From NCBI RefSeq assembly GCF_000020605.1, contig NC_012781.1, positions 243,501-307,500 on the forward strand: a stretch of DNA of 64,000 nucleotides, written 5' to 3'. This DNA is from Agathobacter rectalis ATCC 33656. GTDB taxonomy: Bacteria; Bacillota; Clostridia; Lachnospirales; Lachnospiraceae. Positions 24,897 through 32,485 of the stretch are shown here, piece after piece (the stretch's first letter is position 1; the number at the start of each line of letters is the position of its first letter). The notes beneath the pieces are model-generated. The model made no database searches, was not told the DNA's origin, and worked only from the letters and a program-made list of their open reading frames with translations. Position numbers and translations under genes: made by a program.

Positions 24897-25784
24897 ATGG
24901 GCGTAATTAAGAACAGAAAATGGTTTTTTATATTTTTATTACCTGGACTGTTATTTTATATTTTGTCAGTTTTTTATCCAATTGAAGAGTCTATTAGGTT
25001 AAGCTTTATGGAATGGAACGGAATTGGTGATAAAACTTTTGCAGGTCTGCAAAATTATGTTACAATGTTTCATGATCCAACATTTTATAAATCATTTTTA
25101 AACAATCTGATTTATCTTCTTATTGTGGTAGTTATGCAGCTTGGAATCGGACTTGTTTTTGCTGTATTACTGACTTTTATGAAAAAACATGTGACATTTG
25201 TTAAGACTTTATACTATGTTCCTTGTATTATCACAACTGTAGCTATCGCACAGCTGTTCAGAAGTATGTATGCAACAGAACCTATGGGGCTGATAAATCA
25301 GTTTTTTCAGGCTATAGGAATGGAAGGAATGGTTACTTCCTGGCTGGCAAATATTCACACTGCACTTATGGCAGTGTCAGTGCCAGAAGGCTGGAGATTT
25401 ACAGGAATGTATATGGTTATTTTTTATGCAGCGTTAATTTCGCTTGATCCATCTGTATACGAAGCAGCAAAAGTCGATGGTGCAACAGATTTCCAAATTC
25501 TGTTAAAAATAAAACTTCCATTGATTAAGGATATTATTCTTCTGACTCTTACTATGTGTTTGACAGGTGCGCTGAGAGGATTTGATATTCCATTTCTTCT
25601 TACAAGTGGAGGACCGGGAAATGCAAGCGAGCTGCTCTCTACATACATGTATAAGAAAGCATTTTCCAATAACCAATATGGTTATGGTAGTGCTCTGGCA
25701 GTGTTTATCATTATTGAAAGTATGTTGGTGGTATTTATACTTCGTAAAATATTTTCAGAGCGGAAGGAGTGTAAAGAATCATGA
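24897..25784 (+). CDS. Sugar ABC transporter permease (MalF/UgpA type)
   Basis: 295 residues, six predicted membrane helices, N-terminus in the cytosol. The EAA loop that contacts the ATPase reads YEAAKVDGATDFQILLKIKLPLI. The conserved start WFFIFLLPGLLFYILSVFYPI is typical. ATG at 24897 is preceded by TGGAGG (24886-24892); the in-frame ATG at 24885 overlaps that site. Its last four bases overlap the second permease gene. No ATPase gene is present, so the transporter must borrow a shared MsmK/UgpC-like ATPase encoded elsewhere, as is common in Firmicutes. Confidence 0.92.
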   Translation: MGVIKNRKWFFIFLLPGLLFYILSVFYPIEESIRLSFMEWNGIGDKTFAGLQNYVTMFHDPTFYKSFLNNLIYLLIVVVMQLGIGLVFAVLLTFMKKHVTFVKTLYYVPCIITTVAIAQLFRSMYATEPMGLINQFFQAIGMEGMVTSWLANIHTALMAVSVPEGWRFTGMYMVIFYAALISLDPSVYEAAKVDGATDFQILLKIKLPLIKDIILLTLTMCLTGALRGFDIPFLLTSGGPGNASELLSTYMYKKAFSNNQYGYGSALAVFIIIESMLVVFILRKIFSERKECKES

Positions 25785-26608
25785 AAAAGAAAATTGGAAA
25801 AATTGTATTTGCGATAGTTATTCTTGCCTTTCTGCTTATTCAGGTTTATCCTATAATATGGCTTTTTATGGCAAGTGTTAAGCCGACGATAGAATTGTCT
25901 ACAACGCCGTTTGCTTTGCCGAAAGTGGTGACATTTGAAAACTTTATAAAGGTATTTTCAGATGGAAAAATAGGCATTTATATGTGGAATAGTTTAAAAG
26001 TAACGGGAATCTCACTGATTCTGATTATTTTTCTCAGTTCGACAGTAGGCTATGCATTGTCAAAATTCAGAATACGTGGAAAAAAACAAATTTATAAATT
26101 TTTTACGTTCGGAATCATGGTGCCAGTACAGATTACATTGATTCCACTGTTTATTTTCTATAGTAAAATGGGAATCTTGAATACAAGTTTTTCACTGATT
26201 TTACCACAGGTTGGATTTGCTCTTCCTCTGGCTGTGATGATGTTTGTAAGTTTCTATGATTTTGTTCCGGATGAGCTGGTTGAGGCGGCTATTGTAGATG
26301 GATGTAATCCAGGTGTTACATTTATAAAAATTGTGTTTCCATTGGCACGAAATACAATAATTACAATTGCATCCATGTATAGTATTCTTATATGGAATGA
26401 TTTTATTTTTGCAAATACATTTATCAGTGACAGTAATGCAAAAACAGTTGCAATGGGATTGAAGGATTATGTGGGAGCATTTGGTAATGTAGACTGGGGT
26501 TTAACATTTGCAGCTATCGTTATATCTATACTTCCACCACTTATTATTTATTTTGCACTTAATAAATGGGTTACTGCAGGTATGACAATGGGAGCAACTA
26601 AAGGTTGA
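25781..26608 (+). CDS. Sugar ABC transporter permease (MalG/UgpE type)
   Basis: 275 residues, six membrane helices. EAA loop reads VEAAIVDGCNPGVTFIKIVFPLAR. The ending (FALNKWVTAGMTMGATKG) is characteristic of MalG-type proteins. Its ATG lies within the stop of the preceding permease (ATGA overlap), indicating translational coupling and an obligate heterodimer in the membrane. Confidence 0.93.
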   Translation: MKKKIGKIVFAIVILAFLLIQVYPIIWLFMASVKPTIELSTTPFALPKVVTFENFIKVFSDGKIGIYMWNSLKVTGISLILIIFLSSTVGYALSKFRIRGKKQIYKFFTFGIMVPVQITLIPLFIFYSKMGILNTSFSLILPQVGFALPLAVMMFVSFYDFVPDELVEAAIVDGCNPGVTFIKIVFPLARNTIITIASMYSILIWNDFIFANTFISDSNAKTVAMGLKDYVGAFGNVDWGLTFAAIVISILPPLIIYFALNKWVTAGMTMGATKG

Positions 26609-26637
26609 TAAATAGAATGATATTAGGAGGATATGAA

Positions 26638-27741
26638 ATGATATTTCCGGGAGATATCTCAAAGATGCCCTATCTGACACATGGGAAAAGCAGAGCAATT
26701 AATGCTGAGAACAGGACAGGAGAAAAAGGAAAAGGCGGGATGGCAGCCAGCCCGCTTGGACCTTCACGTAAGGGAAGCCCGTGTTTGAATAATATTCAAC
26801 CGGGACAGGAAGAAGTTTTGGCAGATATTGAGGGGCCAGGTGTGATCCAGCATATATGGATAACTGTTGACAGTAAGACCTCGGAAGGTGACTGTTTTGT
26901 ACTGAGGGATCTGATTATGCGAATGTACTGGGATGGAGAAGAGAATCCGTCGGTAGAAGTGCCATTGGGTGATTTCTTCTGTTGTGGATTTGGCCAGGAA
27001 TGTATTGTGAATTCTGCTATTATAACTGTTGTTCCATCACGAGGACTTAATTCTTATTTTGCAATGCCATTTCATAAACATGCTCGCATTACTATTGAGA
27101 ATCAGCATAAAAATCCAATACCGGCCTTTTTTTATCAGATTGATTACTGCCTGTATGATTCGCTTCCAGAAGACACTTCTTATTTTCATGCTCAGTGGAG
27201 AAGGCAGGCAATCACTGAAATTGGAAAAGATTATGTTATTCTTGATAATGTAAAAGGAAGTGGCCATTATGTAGGTACTTATCTGGGACTTTCAGCTTTG
27301 CAGAGGTACTGGTGGGGAGAGGGTGAAGTTAAATTCTACATTGATGGAGATGAAAAATATCCAACAATATGTGGAACAGGAATGGAAGACTATTTCGGAG
27401 GTTCCTGGAGTTTCGCATCAAATGAAAATGGCAGAATTGTAGAACAGAATTATTCTACCCCATATTTGGGATATCCATTTTATTCCAGACATGATTCACT
27501 TGTTTGGAATCAATATCATAATGATGATTGTCCGCCAATGCGTGGATTTTACAGATGGCATATCCCTGATCCTGTATTTTTTGAGGAAAATCTGAAAGTA
27601 ACGGTACAGCAAATAGGGGTTAGTCATAATGGATTGTTTGAGCGACAAGACGATCTTTCAAGTGTGGCATACTGGTATCAGAGTGAACCTCATCAGAAGT
27701 TTAAAGAACTACTACCGGTAGAGAAGAGATGGCCAAGATAA
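26638..27741 (+). CDS. GH172-family (DUF2961) fructofuranosidase / difructose dianhydride-type enzyme
   Basis: 367 residues. DUF2961 signatures: the early Arg/Ser-rich segment (MAASPLGPSRKGSPCLNNIQ), DIEGPGVIQHIWITV, LIMRMYWDGEENPSVEVPLGDFFC, and CGTGMEDYFGGSW. DUF2961 founded family GH172, whose characterised members are alpha-D-fructofuranosidases and difructose dianhydride I synthase/hydrolases that act as trimers or multiples of them. Neighbouring GH32 and sugar-transport genes fit that chemistry well. No signal peptide, so it acts after import. ATG at 26638 has AGGAGG (26625-26630) upstream; the TTG at 26605 would lengthen the protein without support. Exact substrate is inferred. Confidence 0.85.
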   Translation: MIFPGDISKMPYLTHGKSRAINAENRTGEKGKGGMAASPLGPSRKGSPCLNNIQPGQEEVLADIEGPGVIQHIWITVDSKTSEGDCFVLRDLIMRMYWDGEENPSVEVPLGDFFCCGFGQECIVNSAIITVVPSRGLNSYFAMPFHKHARITIENQHKNPIPAFFYQIDYCLYDSLPEDTSYFHAQWRRQAITEIGKDYVILDNVKGSGHYVGTYLGLSALQRYWWGEGEVKFYIDGDEKYPTICGTGMEDYFGGSWSFASNENGRIVEQNYSTPYLGYPFYSRHDSLVWNQYHNDDCPPMRGFYRWHIPDPVFFEENLKVTVQQIGVSHNGLFERQDDLSSVAYWYQSEPHQKFKELLPVEKRWPR

Positions 27742-27751
27742 ATGTTATAGG

Positions 27752-27795
27752 AAAAGTCCTGCATTACTTTTTACGAGTGAGGCGGGACTTTTGTG
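27752..27795 (+). terminator. Terminator of the fructan operon
   Basis: AAAAGTCCTGC (27752-27762) pairs with GCGGGACTTTT (27782-27792) with one G-T wobble, ending in a T-run. Confidence 0.85.
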
Positions 27796-27879
27796 AGTGT
27801 TATTTGAGCGGTTCAAAATCAACAGCGAGAGTGTAATATAAAGTGCGGTATCTTTAAGAAAGAAGTTTCAGGATTAAAT

Positions 27880-28113
27880 ATGGCAGAAATAAAGAACTCG
27901 GAATCAGATATGAGCACTCAGCAGAAAGCTGAGCAGGACAAAGAGAAAAGAAGAGAAGAAAGAGGCAAAAAGAGCAAAAAGACAGCACTACAGGGAACTG
28001 AATGAGCCACCAAAACTCACCGTGCTTGAGGAAGTGGGAAATGCAGTCACACATGGAATAGGAGCAGGACTGATTCAACATTGCTGCTGTGAATTGAGAT
28101 TCCAAAGCGTTTT
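27880..28113 (+). pseudogene. N-terminal fragment of a hemolysin III-family membrane protein
   Basis: A frame from ATG 27880 encodes a Lys/Glu-rich start (MAEIKNSESDMSTQQKAEQD) and stops at 28003. In another frame, overlapping its end, the sequence continues YRELNEPPKLTVLEEVGNAV and THGIGAGL, the conserved N-terminus of HlyIII/YqfA family proteins. The seven-helix body is missing after GIGAGL. So the gene has both a frameshift and a large 3' deletion. It lies beside repeat copy B, at a recombination-prone edge. Confidence 0.7.
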
Positions 28114-28130
28114 TGAAGGATATACATTTG

Positions 28131-28193
28131 ACAAATTACAGATTTACTTTCAGCTACGATGGCACCCACTATCACGGCTGGGAGATCCAATAA
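28131..28193 (+). pseudogene. Short relic resembling the N-terminus of tRNA pseudouridine synthase TruA
   Basis: About 20 codons reading NYRFTFSYDGTHYHGWEIQ then TAA. TruA proteins begin with a strand of this form (SYDGTxYxGWxxQ), and some Lachnospiraceae have a second copy. No start codon or remainder is present. Low certainty because the fragment is short. Confidence 0.4.
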
Positions 28194-28225
28194 AAGTTAT
28201 AAAAAAGATGAAACAGACTGATAAC

Positions 28226-28293
28226 TTCAAGTTTGCAGAACATGACCAAAATAAAACCAGTTCGTAAAATGACATTTTTACGAACTGGTTTTT
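28226..28293. terminator. Terminator-containing repeat, copy B
   Basis: Same block as 20036-20105: TTCAAGTTTGCAGAAC, TGACCAAAA, then hairpin ACCAGTTCGTAAAA/TTTTTACGAACTGGT and T-run. A-rich left and T-rich right flanks let it also terminate the minus-strand rubrerythrin gene. The two copies flank an 8.1-kb segment containing the fructan locus. Confidence 0.88.
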
Positions 28294-28330
28294 GAGTTGC
28301 ATTTTCAAATAATATTTATCTATTTTGTAA

Positions 28331-28918
28331 TTAACCAAAATATCTGTCAAGAAGTCCCTTAAGGGCTCTTCCGTGTCTAGCCTCGTCACGAGCCATCTCA
28401 TGAACTGTATCATGGATTGCATCGAGGTTATTCTTCTTAGCACATTTAGCAAGGTCAGTCTTTCCTGCTGTAGCACCGAACTCACAGTCAACTCTCCAAG
28501 CGAGGTTGTCCTTTGTAGTAGCCTTCATGTTAGGCTCAAGGTCCTCACCGAGCATCTCTGCAAACTTAGCTGCATGCTCAGCCTCTTCGTAAGCTGCCTT
28601 CTCCCAGTAGAGACCAATCTCAGGATATCCCTCACGATGAGCTACACGAGCCATGCAAAGATACATACCTACCTCAGAGCACTCGCCCTCGAAGTTAGCC
28701 TTTAACTGCTCGAAGATGTATTTCTTATCTTCATCAGAGATTTCAGGATTGTTCTTAACAGTTGAAGCGTATACTCCAAACTCATGCTCTGCAGCAAGTG
28801 TTAAATCTCCCTCAACCTTCTTGAATTTATCTGCGCCAACGTGGCATACCGGACACTCTGCCGGTGGATTCTCTCCCTCATAAACGTATCCACAAACTGT
28901 ACAAACCCATTTTGCCAT
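28331..28918 (-). CDS. Reverse rubrerythrin (NADH-linked peroxidase component)
   Basis: 195 residues. Unlike classical rubrerythrin, the rubredoxin domain is N-terminal (CTVCGYVYEGENPPAECPVCH, residues 6-26), followed by the ferritin-like diiron domain with ligands in EGECSEVGMYLCMARVAHREG, EEAEHAAKFAE and ARDEARHGRALKGLL. Reverse rubrerythrins of clostridia reduce H2O2 (and oxygen) to water with electrons from NADH via a rubredoxin reductase. AAGGAGG lies before the ATG. It lies 63 bases behind perR on the same strand, so it is probably in the peroxide-stress regulon controlled by that repressor. Confidence 0.95.
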   Translation of the reverse strand: MAKWVCTVCGYVYEGENPPAECPVCHVGADKFKKVEGDLTLAAEHEFGVYASTVKNNPEISDEDKKYIFEQLKANFEGECSEVGMYLCMARVAHREGYPEIGLYWEKAAYEEAEHAAKFAEMLGEDLEPNMKATTKDNLAWRVDCEFGATAGKTDLAKCAKKNNLDAIHDTVHEMARDEARHGRALKGLLDRYFG

Positions 28919-28981
28919 AATAATGTTCCTCCTTTTAAAGATAGTAAATAAATGTTTAATTGTTGTAAAAATTGTCAGGCT

Positions 28982-29368
28982 CTAGGAAAGCTCATTCTTG
29001 CAATCCGGGCAAAGTCCCGTAAACGAAACTGAGCAGCTCTCAATGGCTAAATCAGTGGATTCCTGCACCTGTGTCATCAGCTCATCGGCGAAGTCCAAAT
29101 CGATATCCATCACGCGTCCGCAGCCTCTGCATATAAAGTGATAATGAGGCGCTGTGTTGTAATCGTAATGGTCAGGACCGACTCCGGTCGAAATCTTGAT
29201 GATCTCACCAATTTCCTCAAGCAAGGAAAGGTTTCTGTAAACAGTTCCAAGACTGATGTTTGGAAATTCTTTTTTGATATTCTGATAGATAGTTTCAGCA
29301 GTCGGATGATCGGTCCGGCTCGCCAGAAAGTTGACTATCGACTCTCTTTGACGACTATACTTAATCAT
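28982..29368 (-). CDS. perR: Fur-family peroxide-stress repressor (PerR type)
   Basis: 128 residues. N-terminal winged helix (SRQRESIVNFLASRTDHPTAETIYQNIKKEFPNISLGTVYRNLSLL), then the metal domain with DHYDYNTAPHYHFICRGCGRVMD and CPDC. The two CxxC pairs form the structural zinc site. The Asp and His arrangement (HYD, HYH, VMD) matches the PerR regulatory iron/manganese site rather than ferric-uptake Fur. Start ATG at 29368 is preceded by AAGGAG; a longer in-frame start at 29440 would begin inside the -35 element. Co-directional with reverse rubrerythrin downstream, supporting a PerR role. Confidence 0.88.
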   Translation of the reverse strand: MIKYSRQRESIVNFLASRTDHPTAETIYQNIKKEFPNISLGTVYRNLSLLEEIGEIIKISTGVGPDHYDYNTAPHYHFICRGCGRVMDIDLDFADELMTQVQESTDLAIESCSVSFTGLCPDCKNELS

Positions 29369-29411
29369 ATGAATCTCCTTTTTAATGAAATCAGGAATTG
29401 TTACTGATATC

Positions 29412-29440
29412 AATATACATGATAGTACTATAATTGTCAA
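29412..29440 (-). promoter_or_regulatory. perR promoter with internal palindrome
   Basis: On the minus strand TTGACA (29435-29440), 17-base spacer, TATATT (29412-29417). The spacer contains the palindrome ATAGTACTAT within ATTATAGTACTATCAT, resembling a Per box and placed to allow autoregulation. Confidence 0.8.
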
Positions 29441-29578
29441 GAGGAAAATAAGAATAATTCCTATTTTATTTTCACAAGATGGCTCGAATAGCTATAAATC
29501 AAGTATAAATTAATAATACACATAATATCACTGCTCCACTCATAGAATAGTACAAAACGCGCAGGCGGGTAAATAAGC

Positions 29579-30340
29579 ATGAAGAGATTCGTTACATACC
29601 TGTATTTATATGATGGCAGAATAAAAGGAAATAATGCAGGCTTTATAAAAGTAGAAATAAACGGAGAAAAAAGTGCATTTCTCGTACAGATAAAAAATCT
29701 CGGAAAATACTCTGGAAAAGGAAAAGTGTATCTGGTATATGAAGCGGAAGAATCCATAGAGGCAGGAGAGCTTACGGTAAAAAACGGTGAAGCGCGAGAG
29801 ATATATAATGTAGATACCGAAAACGTAAAGGACAGTGGAAAGACATTTTTGCAGGTGCTCGGTGTAAAAATAGAACTGGAAAATGCAGATGAAAAATTTC
29901 TGGCAAGTTGCTGGACGGATAACACGGAAGCAGTAATAGGAAAACCACTCAAGGTACAAGCAGAGTTATCAAATAAGAGAAACCCTGTATCGACTCCTAA
30001 GCCTGAACCGGGCTGTCAGAAAGAGGTTCATAGTCAAAATGTTGATGACAGTCAGGACAAAATCCGGCGCATAGACATATCAGAGCTTCGCACGCTTCCG
30101 GCCAAAAACTGGTACATAGTCAACAACAGCTTTCTTACACACGGTTACGCAAACTATAAGCATCTCGTCATCAAAACGGATACAGATGGCAGGCAATATC
30201 TCGGAGTGCCGGGCGTGAGCGAGCCGCAGGAGCGCATGATGGCAGGGATATTCGGCTTCACGGAATTTGAGCCGGCCGCCCCGGCAAATGCAGCGGATGT
30301 CGATAGCGGAGTGTTCGGATACTGGTTCTGCCCGCTGTAG
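29579..30340 (+). CDS. DUF6128-like protein of unknown function
   Basis: 253 residues in two parts. The N-terminal beta-rich domain (about 1-130) starts MKRFVTYLYLYDGRIKGNNAGFIKVEING with SAFLVQIKNLG, like small beta-sandwich proteins common in Lachnospiraceae. After a Pro/Asp-rich linker (about 140-160) comes a C-terminal module DISELRTLPAKNWYIVNNSFLTHGYANYKHLVI ... YLGVPGVSEPQERMMAGIFGF ending in VFGYWFCPL. I associate this arrangement with DUF6128. No signal peptide. Function unknown. A weak ribosome binding site (GCGGGT) precedes the ATG. It lies alone between perR (divergent) and the nucleoside operon. Confidence 0.65.
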   Translation: MKRFVTYLYLYDGRIKGNNAGFIKVEINGEKSAFLVQIKNLGKYSGKGKVYLVYEAEESIEAGELTVKNGEAREIYNVDTENVKDSGKTFLQVLGVKIELENADEKFLASCWTDNTEAVIGKPLKVQAELSNKRNPVSTPKPEPGCQKEVHSQNVDDSQDKIRRIDISELRTLPAKNWYIVNNSFLTHGYANYKHLVIKTDTDGRQYLGVPGVSEPQERMMAGIFGFTEFEPAAPANAADVDSGVFGYWFCPL

Positions 30341-30373
30341 TTTTTATAGATTGTAAGAAAATGTCCTTTCCTC

Positions 30374-30402
30374 TGCACAAAACCACAGAAATTGTGTATA
30401 AT
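30374..30402 (+). promoter_or_regulatory. Probable promoter of the nucleoside salvage operon
   Basis: TATAAT at 30397-30402 with TGCACA (30374-30379) 17 bases upstream as a weak -35 box. CACAGAAATTGTG forms a small dyad in the spacer, a possible operator. Confidence 0.55.
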
Positions 30403-30440
30403 TAAAGCTAACAAAAGAAAACTGTGGGAGGTGGCATTAC

Positions 30441-31223
30441 ATGAAAAATTATTCAAAGGATCCTGACAGACAGTATCATATCCAGGTCGCAAAGGGAGAG
30501 GTCGGCAGGTATGTTATCATGCCGGGAGACCCGAAGAGATGTGTTAAAATAGCTCAGTACCTTGACAATCCGGTCTTGATAGCTGACAACAGGGAGTTTA
30601 TCACATACACCGGCACATTGGATGGAGTGAAGGTCAGTGTGACATCGACAGGCATTGGCGGACCATCCGCATCTATAGCGATGGAGGAGCTGTACAGATG
30701 CGGTGCAGATACCTTCGTGAGGATCGGAACCTGCGGAGGCATGCAGACAGATGTGAAAAGCGGTGACATCGTGATTGCGACAGGCGCCATCCGCATGGAG
30801 GGCACATCAAAGGAGTATGCGCCGATAGAGTTTCCGGCTGTGGCAGATTTAGATGTCACAAACGCGCTTGTTGCGGCAGCAAAGCAGAAAAACTTTACGC
30901 ATCACACAGGCGTGGTGCAGTGCAAGGATGCATTTTACGGACAGCACGAGCCCGAAAAAATGCCGGCAGGCTACGAGCTTATCAATAAATGGAATGCATG
31001 GAGGATGCTTGGCTGTCTTGCGTCAGAGATGGAGTCAGCCGCGCTTTTTGTCGTTGCGGCAAAGCTTGGAGTCAGGGCAGGTTCATGCTTCCTTGTGGTC
31101 GCAAATCAGGAGAGGGAAAAGCTCGGGCTTGAGAATCCTGTGGTACGCGATACTGACATGGCGGTTCAGGTGGCGGTTTCGGCAGTGCGAAATCTCATTA
31201 GTGAGGATTGCGCCGGAGAATAA
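30441..31223 (+). CDS. udp: Uridine phosphorylase
   Basis: 260 residues of nucleoside phosphorylase family I. It cleaves uridine with phosphate to uracil and ribose-1-phosphate. Seen: [11 protein letters not shown] (phosphate loop), [29 protein letters not shown], and EMESAALF (ribose-binding Met-Glu-Ser). GGGAGG is well placed before the ATG. First gene of a six-gene run in which each spacing is under 130 bases: udp, deoC, cdd, add, deoB, punA, which together degrade ribo- and deoxyribonucleosides to bases and pentose phosphates. Confidence 0.93.
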   Translation: MKNYSKDPDRQYHIQVAKGEVGRYVIMPGDPKRCVKIAQYLDNPVLIADNREFITYTGTLDGVKVSVTSTGIGGPSASIAMEELYRCGADTFVRIGTCGGMQTDVKSGDIVIATGAIRMEGTSKEYAPIEFPAVADLDVTNALVAAAKQKNFTHHTGVVQCKDAFYGQHEPEKMPAGYELINKWNAWRMLGCLASEMESAALFVVAAKLGVRAGSCFLVVANQEREKLGLENPVVRDTDMAVQVAVSAVRNLISEDCAGE

Positions 31224-31257
31224 GTCAGACATAAAACACAGAAACGGAGAACAGACA

Positions 31258-31911
31258 TTGGATATAAATGAAATTTTAAAACACGTTGACCATACACTTT
31301 TATCCCCACAGGCTACATGGGACGAAATCAGGCAGATATGCGATGATGCGATAAAATATCACACAGCATCGGTCTGCATACCGCCGAGCTATGTAAGTCA
31401 GGCGTCAAAGTATCTGGGTGAAAGGGTAAAGGTCTGTACAGTGATAGGCTTCCCTAACGGATATTCGACCACTGCGGTGAAAGCCTTTGAGACAGAGGAT
31501 GCCCTTGCAAACGGAGCGAAGGAGATAGATATGGTCATCAATATCGGCTGGCTCAAGGATAAAAGGTATGAGCTGATAGAGGATGAAATAAAGAAGCTCA
31601 AGTCCATATGCAAGGATAAGGTGCTTAAAGTCATCATCGAGACCTGCTTTCTCACAGATGATGAGAAAATCAGGATGTGCGATATCACAACGAGCGCAGG
31701 GGCTGATTACATCAAGACATCTACAGGCTTTGGCACGGCAGGTGCGACCTTTGATGATATAAAGCTGTTTTCAGTGCATATCGGAGAGGGTGTGAAGATG
31801 AAGGCTGCCGGAGGCATTTCTTCATTAGATGATGCAGAAAGATTTCTTGAGCTTGGCGCTGACAGGCTTGGGACAAGCCGTGTGGTGAAGCTTATTAAGG
31901 CTATGGAATGA
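31258..31911 (+). CDS. deoC: Deoxyribose-phosphate aldolase
   Basis: 217 residues, class I aldolase splitting 2-deoxyribose-5-phosphate into acetaldehyde and glyceraldehyde-3-phosphate. Seen: HVDHTLLSP at the N-terminus, EIDMVINIGWLK, KVIIETCFL (Schiff-base lysine K of VLKVIIE), and YIKTSTGFGTAGAT (second active-site Lys), then GVKMKAAGGI. The start is taken as TTG at 31258, with GGAG at 31246-31249; no in-frame ATG exists before the conserved N-terminus. Takes the deoxyribose-5-phosphate made by DeoB downstream in the same operon. Confidence 0.94.
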   Translation: MDINEILKHVDHTLLSPQATWDEIRQICDDAIKYHTASVCIPPSYVSQASKYLGERVKVCTVIGFPNGYSTTAVKAFETEDALANGAKEIDMVINIGWLKDKRYELIEDEIKKLKSICKDKVLKVIIETCFLTDDEKIRMCDITTSAGADYIKTSTGFGTAGATFDDIKLFSVHIGEGVKMKAAGGISSLDDAERFLELGADRLGTSRVVKLIKAME

Positions 31912-31946
31912 ATTTTCGTATACAATAAATAACCGGGGAATTATAT

Positions 31947-32366
31947 ATGGATAAAAAAACAATTGAAAAACTGATTGATACAGCCATTGCACAGCTTGAT
32001 TTTTCATATGCGCCGTACTCAGGCTTCAATGTCGGTGCGGCTCTTTTAGCAAAAAATCAGGCAGTCTACACCGGCTGCAATATAGAAAATGCAGCCTACA
32101 CACCGACAAATTGTGCGGAAAGGACAGCATTTTTCAAGGCAGTGAGTGAAGGTGTGCGGGATTTTGAGGCAATATGTATCGTGGGCGGAAAGAACCAAAA
32201 ACCGACAGGTTATACAGCGCCATGCGGAGTATGCCGCCAGGTTATGATGGAGTTTTGTAATCCGAAGACCTTTAAAATAATACTGGCGATTGACAGGGAA
32301 AATTATAGGATTTTTACGCTTGAGGATATGCTCCCGCAGGGGTTCGGACCTGCGAACCTTGAGTAG
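31947..32366 (+). CDS. cdd: Cytidine deaminase
   Basis: 139 residues, zinc-dependent homotetrameric enzyme turning cytidine and deoxycytidine into uridine and deoxyuridine. The catalytic zinc motif is C-A-E in NIENAAYTPTNCAERTAFFK, with the second cysteine pair in APCGVCRQVMMEF. The substrate segment APYSGFNVGAAL is present. Feeds uridine to the Udp encoded first in the operon. GGGGAA lies 9 bases before the ATG. Confidence 0.95.
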   Translation: MDKKTIEKLIDTAIAQLDFSYAPYSGFNVGAALLAKNQAVYTGCNIENAAYTPTNCAERTAFFKAVSEGVRDFEAICIVGGKNQKPTGYTAPCGVCRQVMMEFCNPKTFKIILAIDRENYRIFTLEDMLPQGFGPANLE

Positions 32367-32485
32367 AGCGACCTGTAGCTGTACCTTTAAGGGGCTGCAT
32401 AATGGTCTGTAATAGTTGTTGATTATATGGTCGTGTGAACATTAGCCGCCTCAACAGGAAGTGGGAAACCGGAAATGGGGGAAAT

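Noticed and set aside
26605..26637. Upstream TTG start for the GH172 gene
   Set aside because: It overlaps the permease stop and lacks a ribosome binding site, while AGGAGG precedes the ATG at 26638.
30853..31257. Long N-terminal extension of the deoC reading frame into udp
   Set aside because: It overlaps udp in another frame with no homology; the TTG at 31258 with GGAG upstream gives the normal family length.
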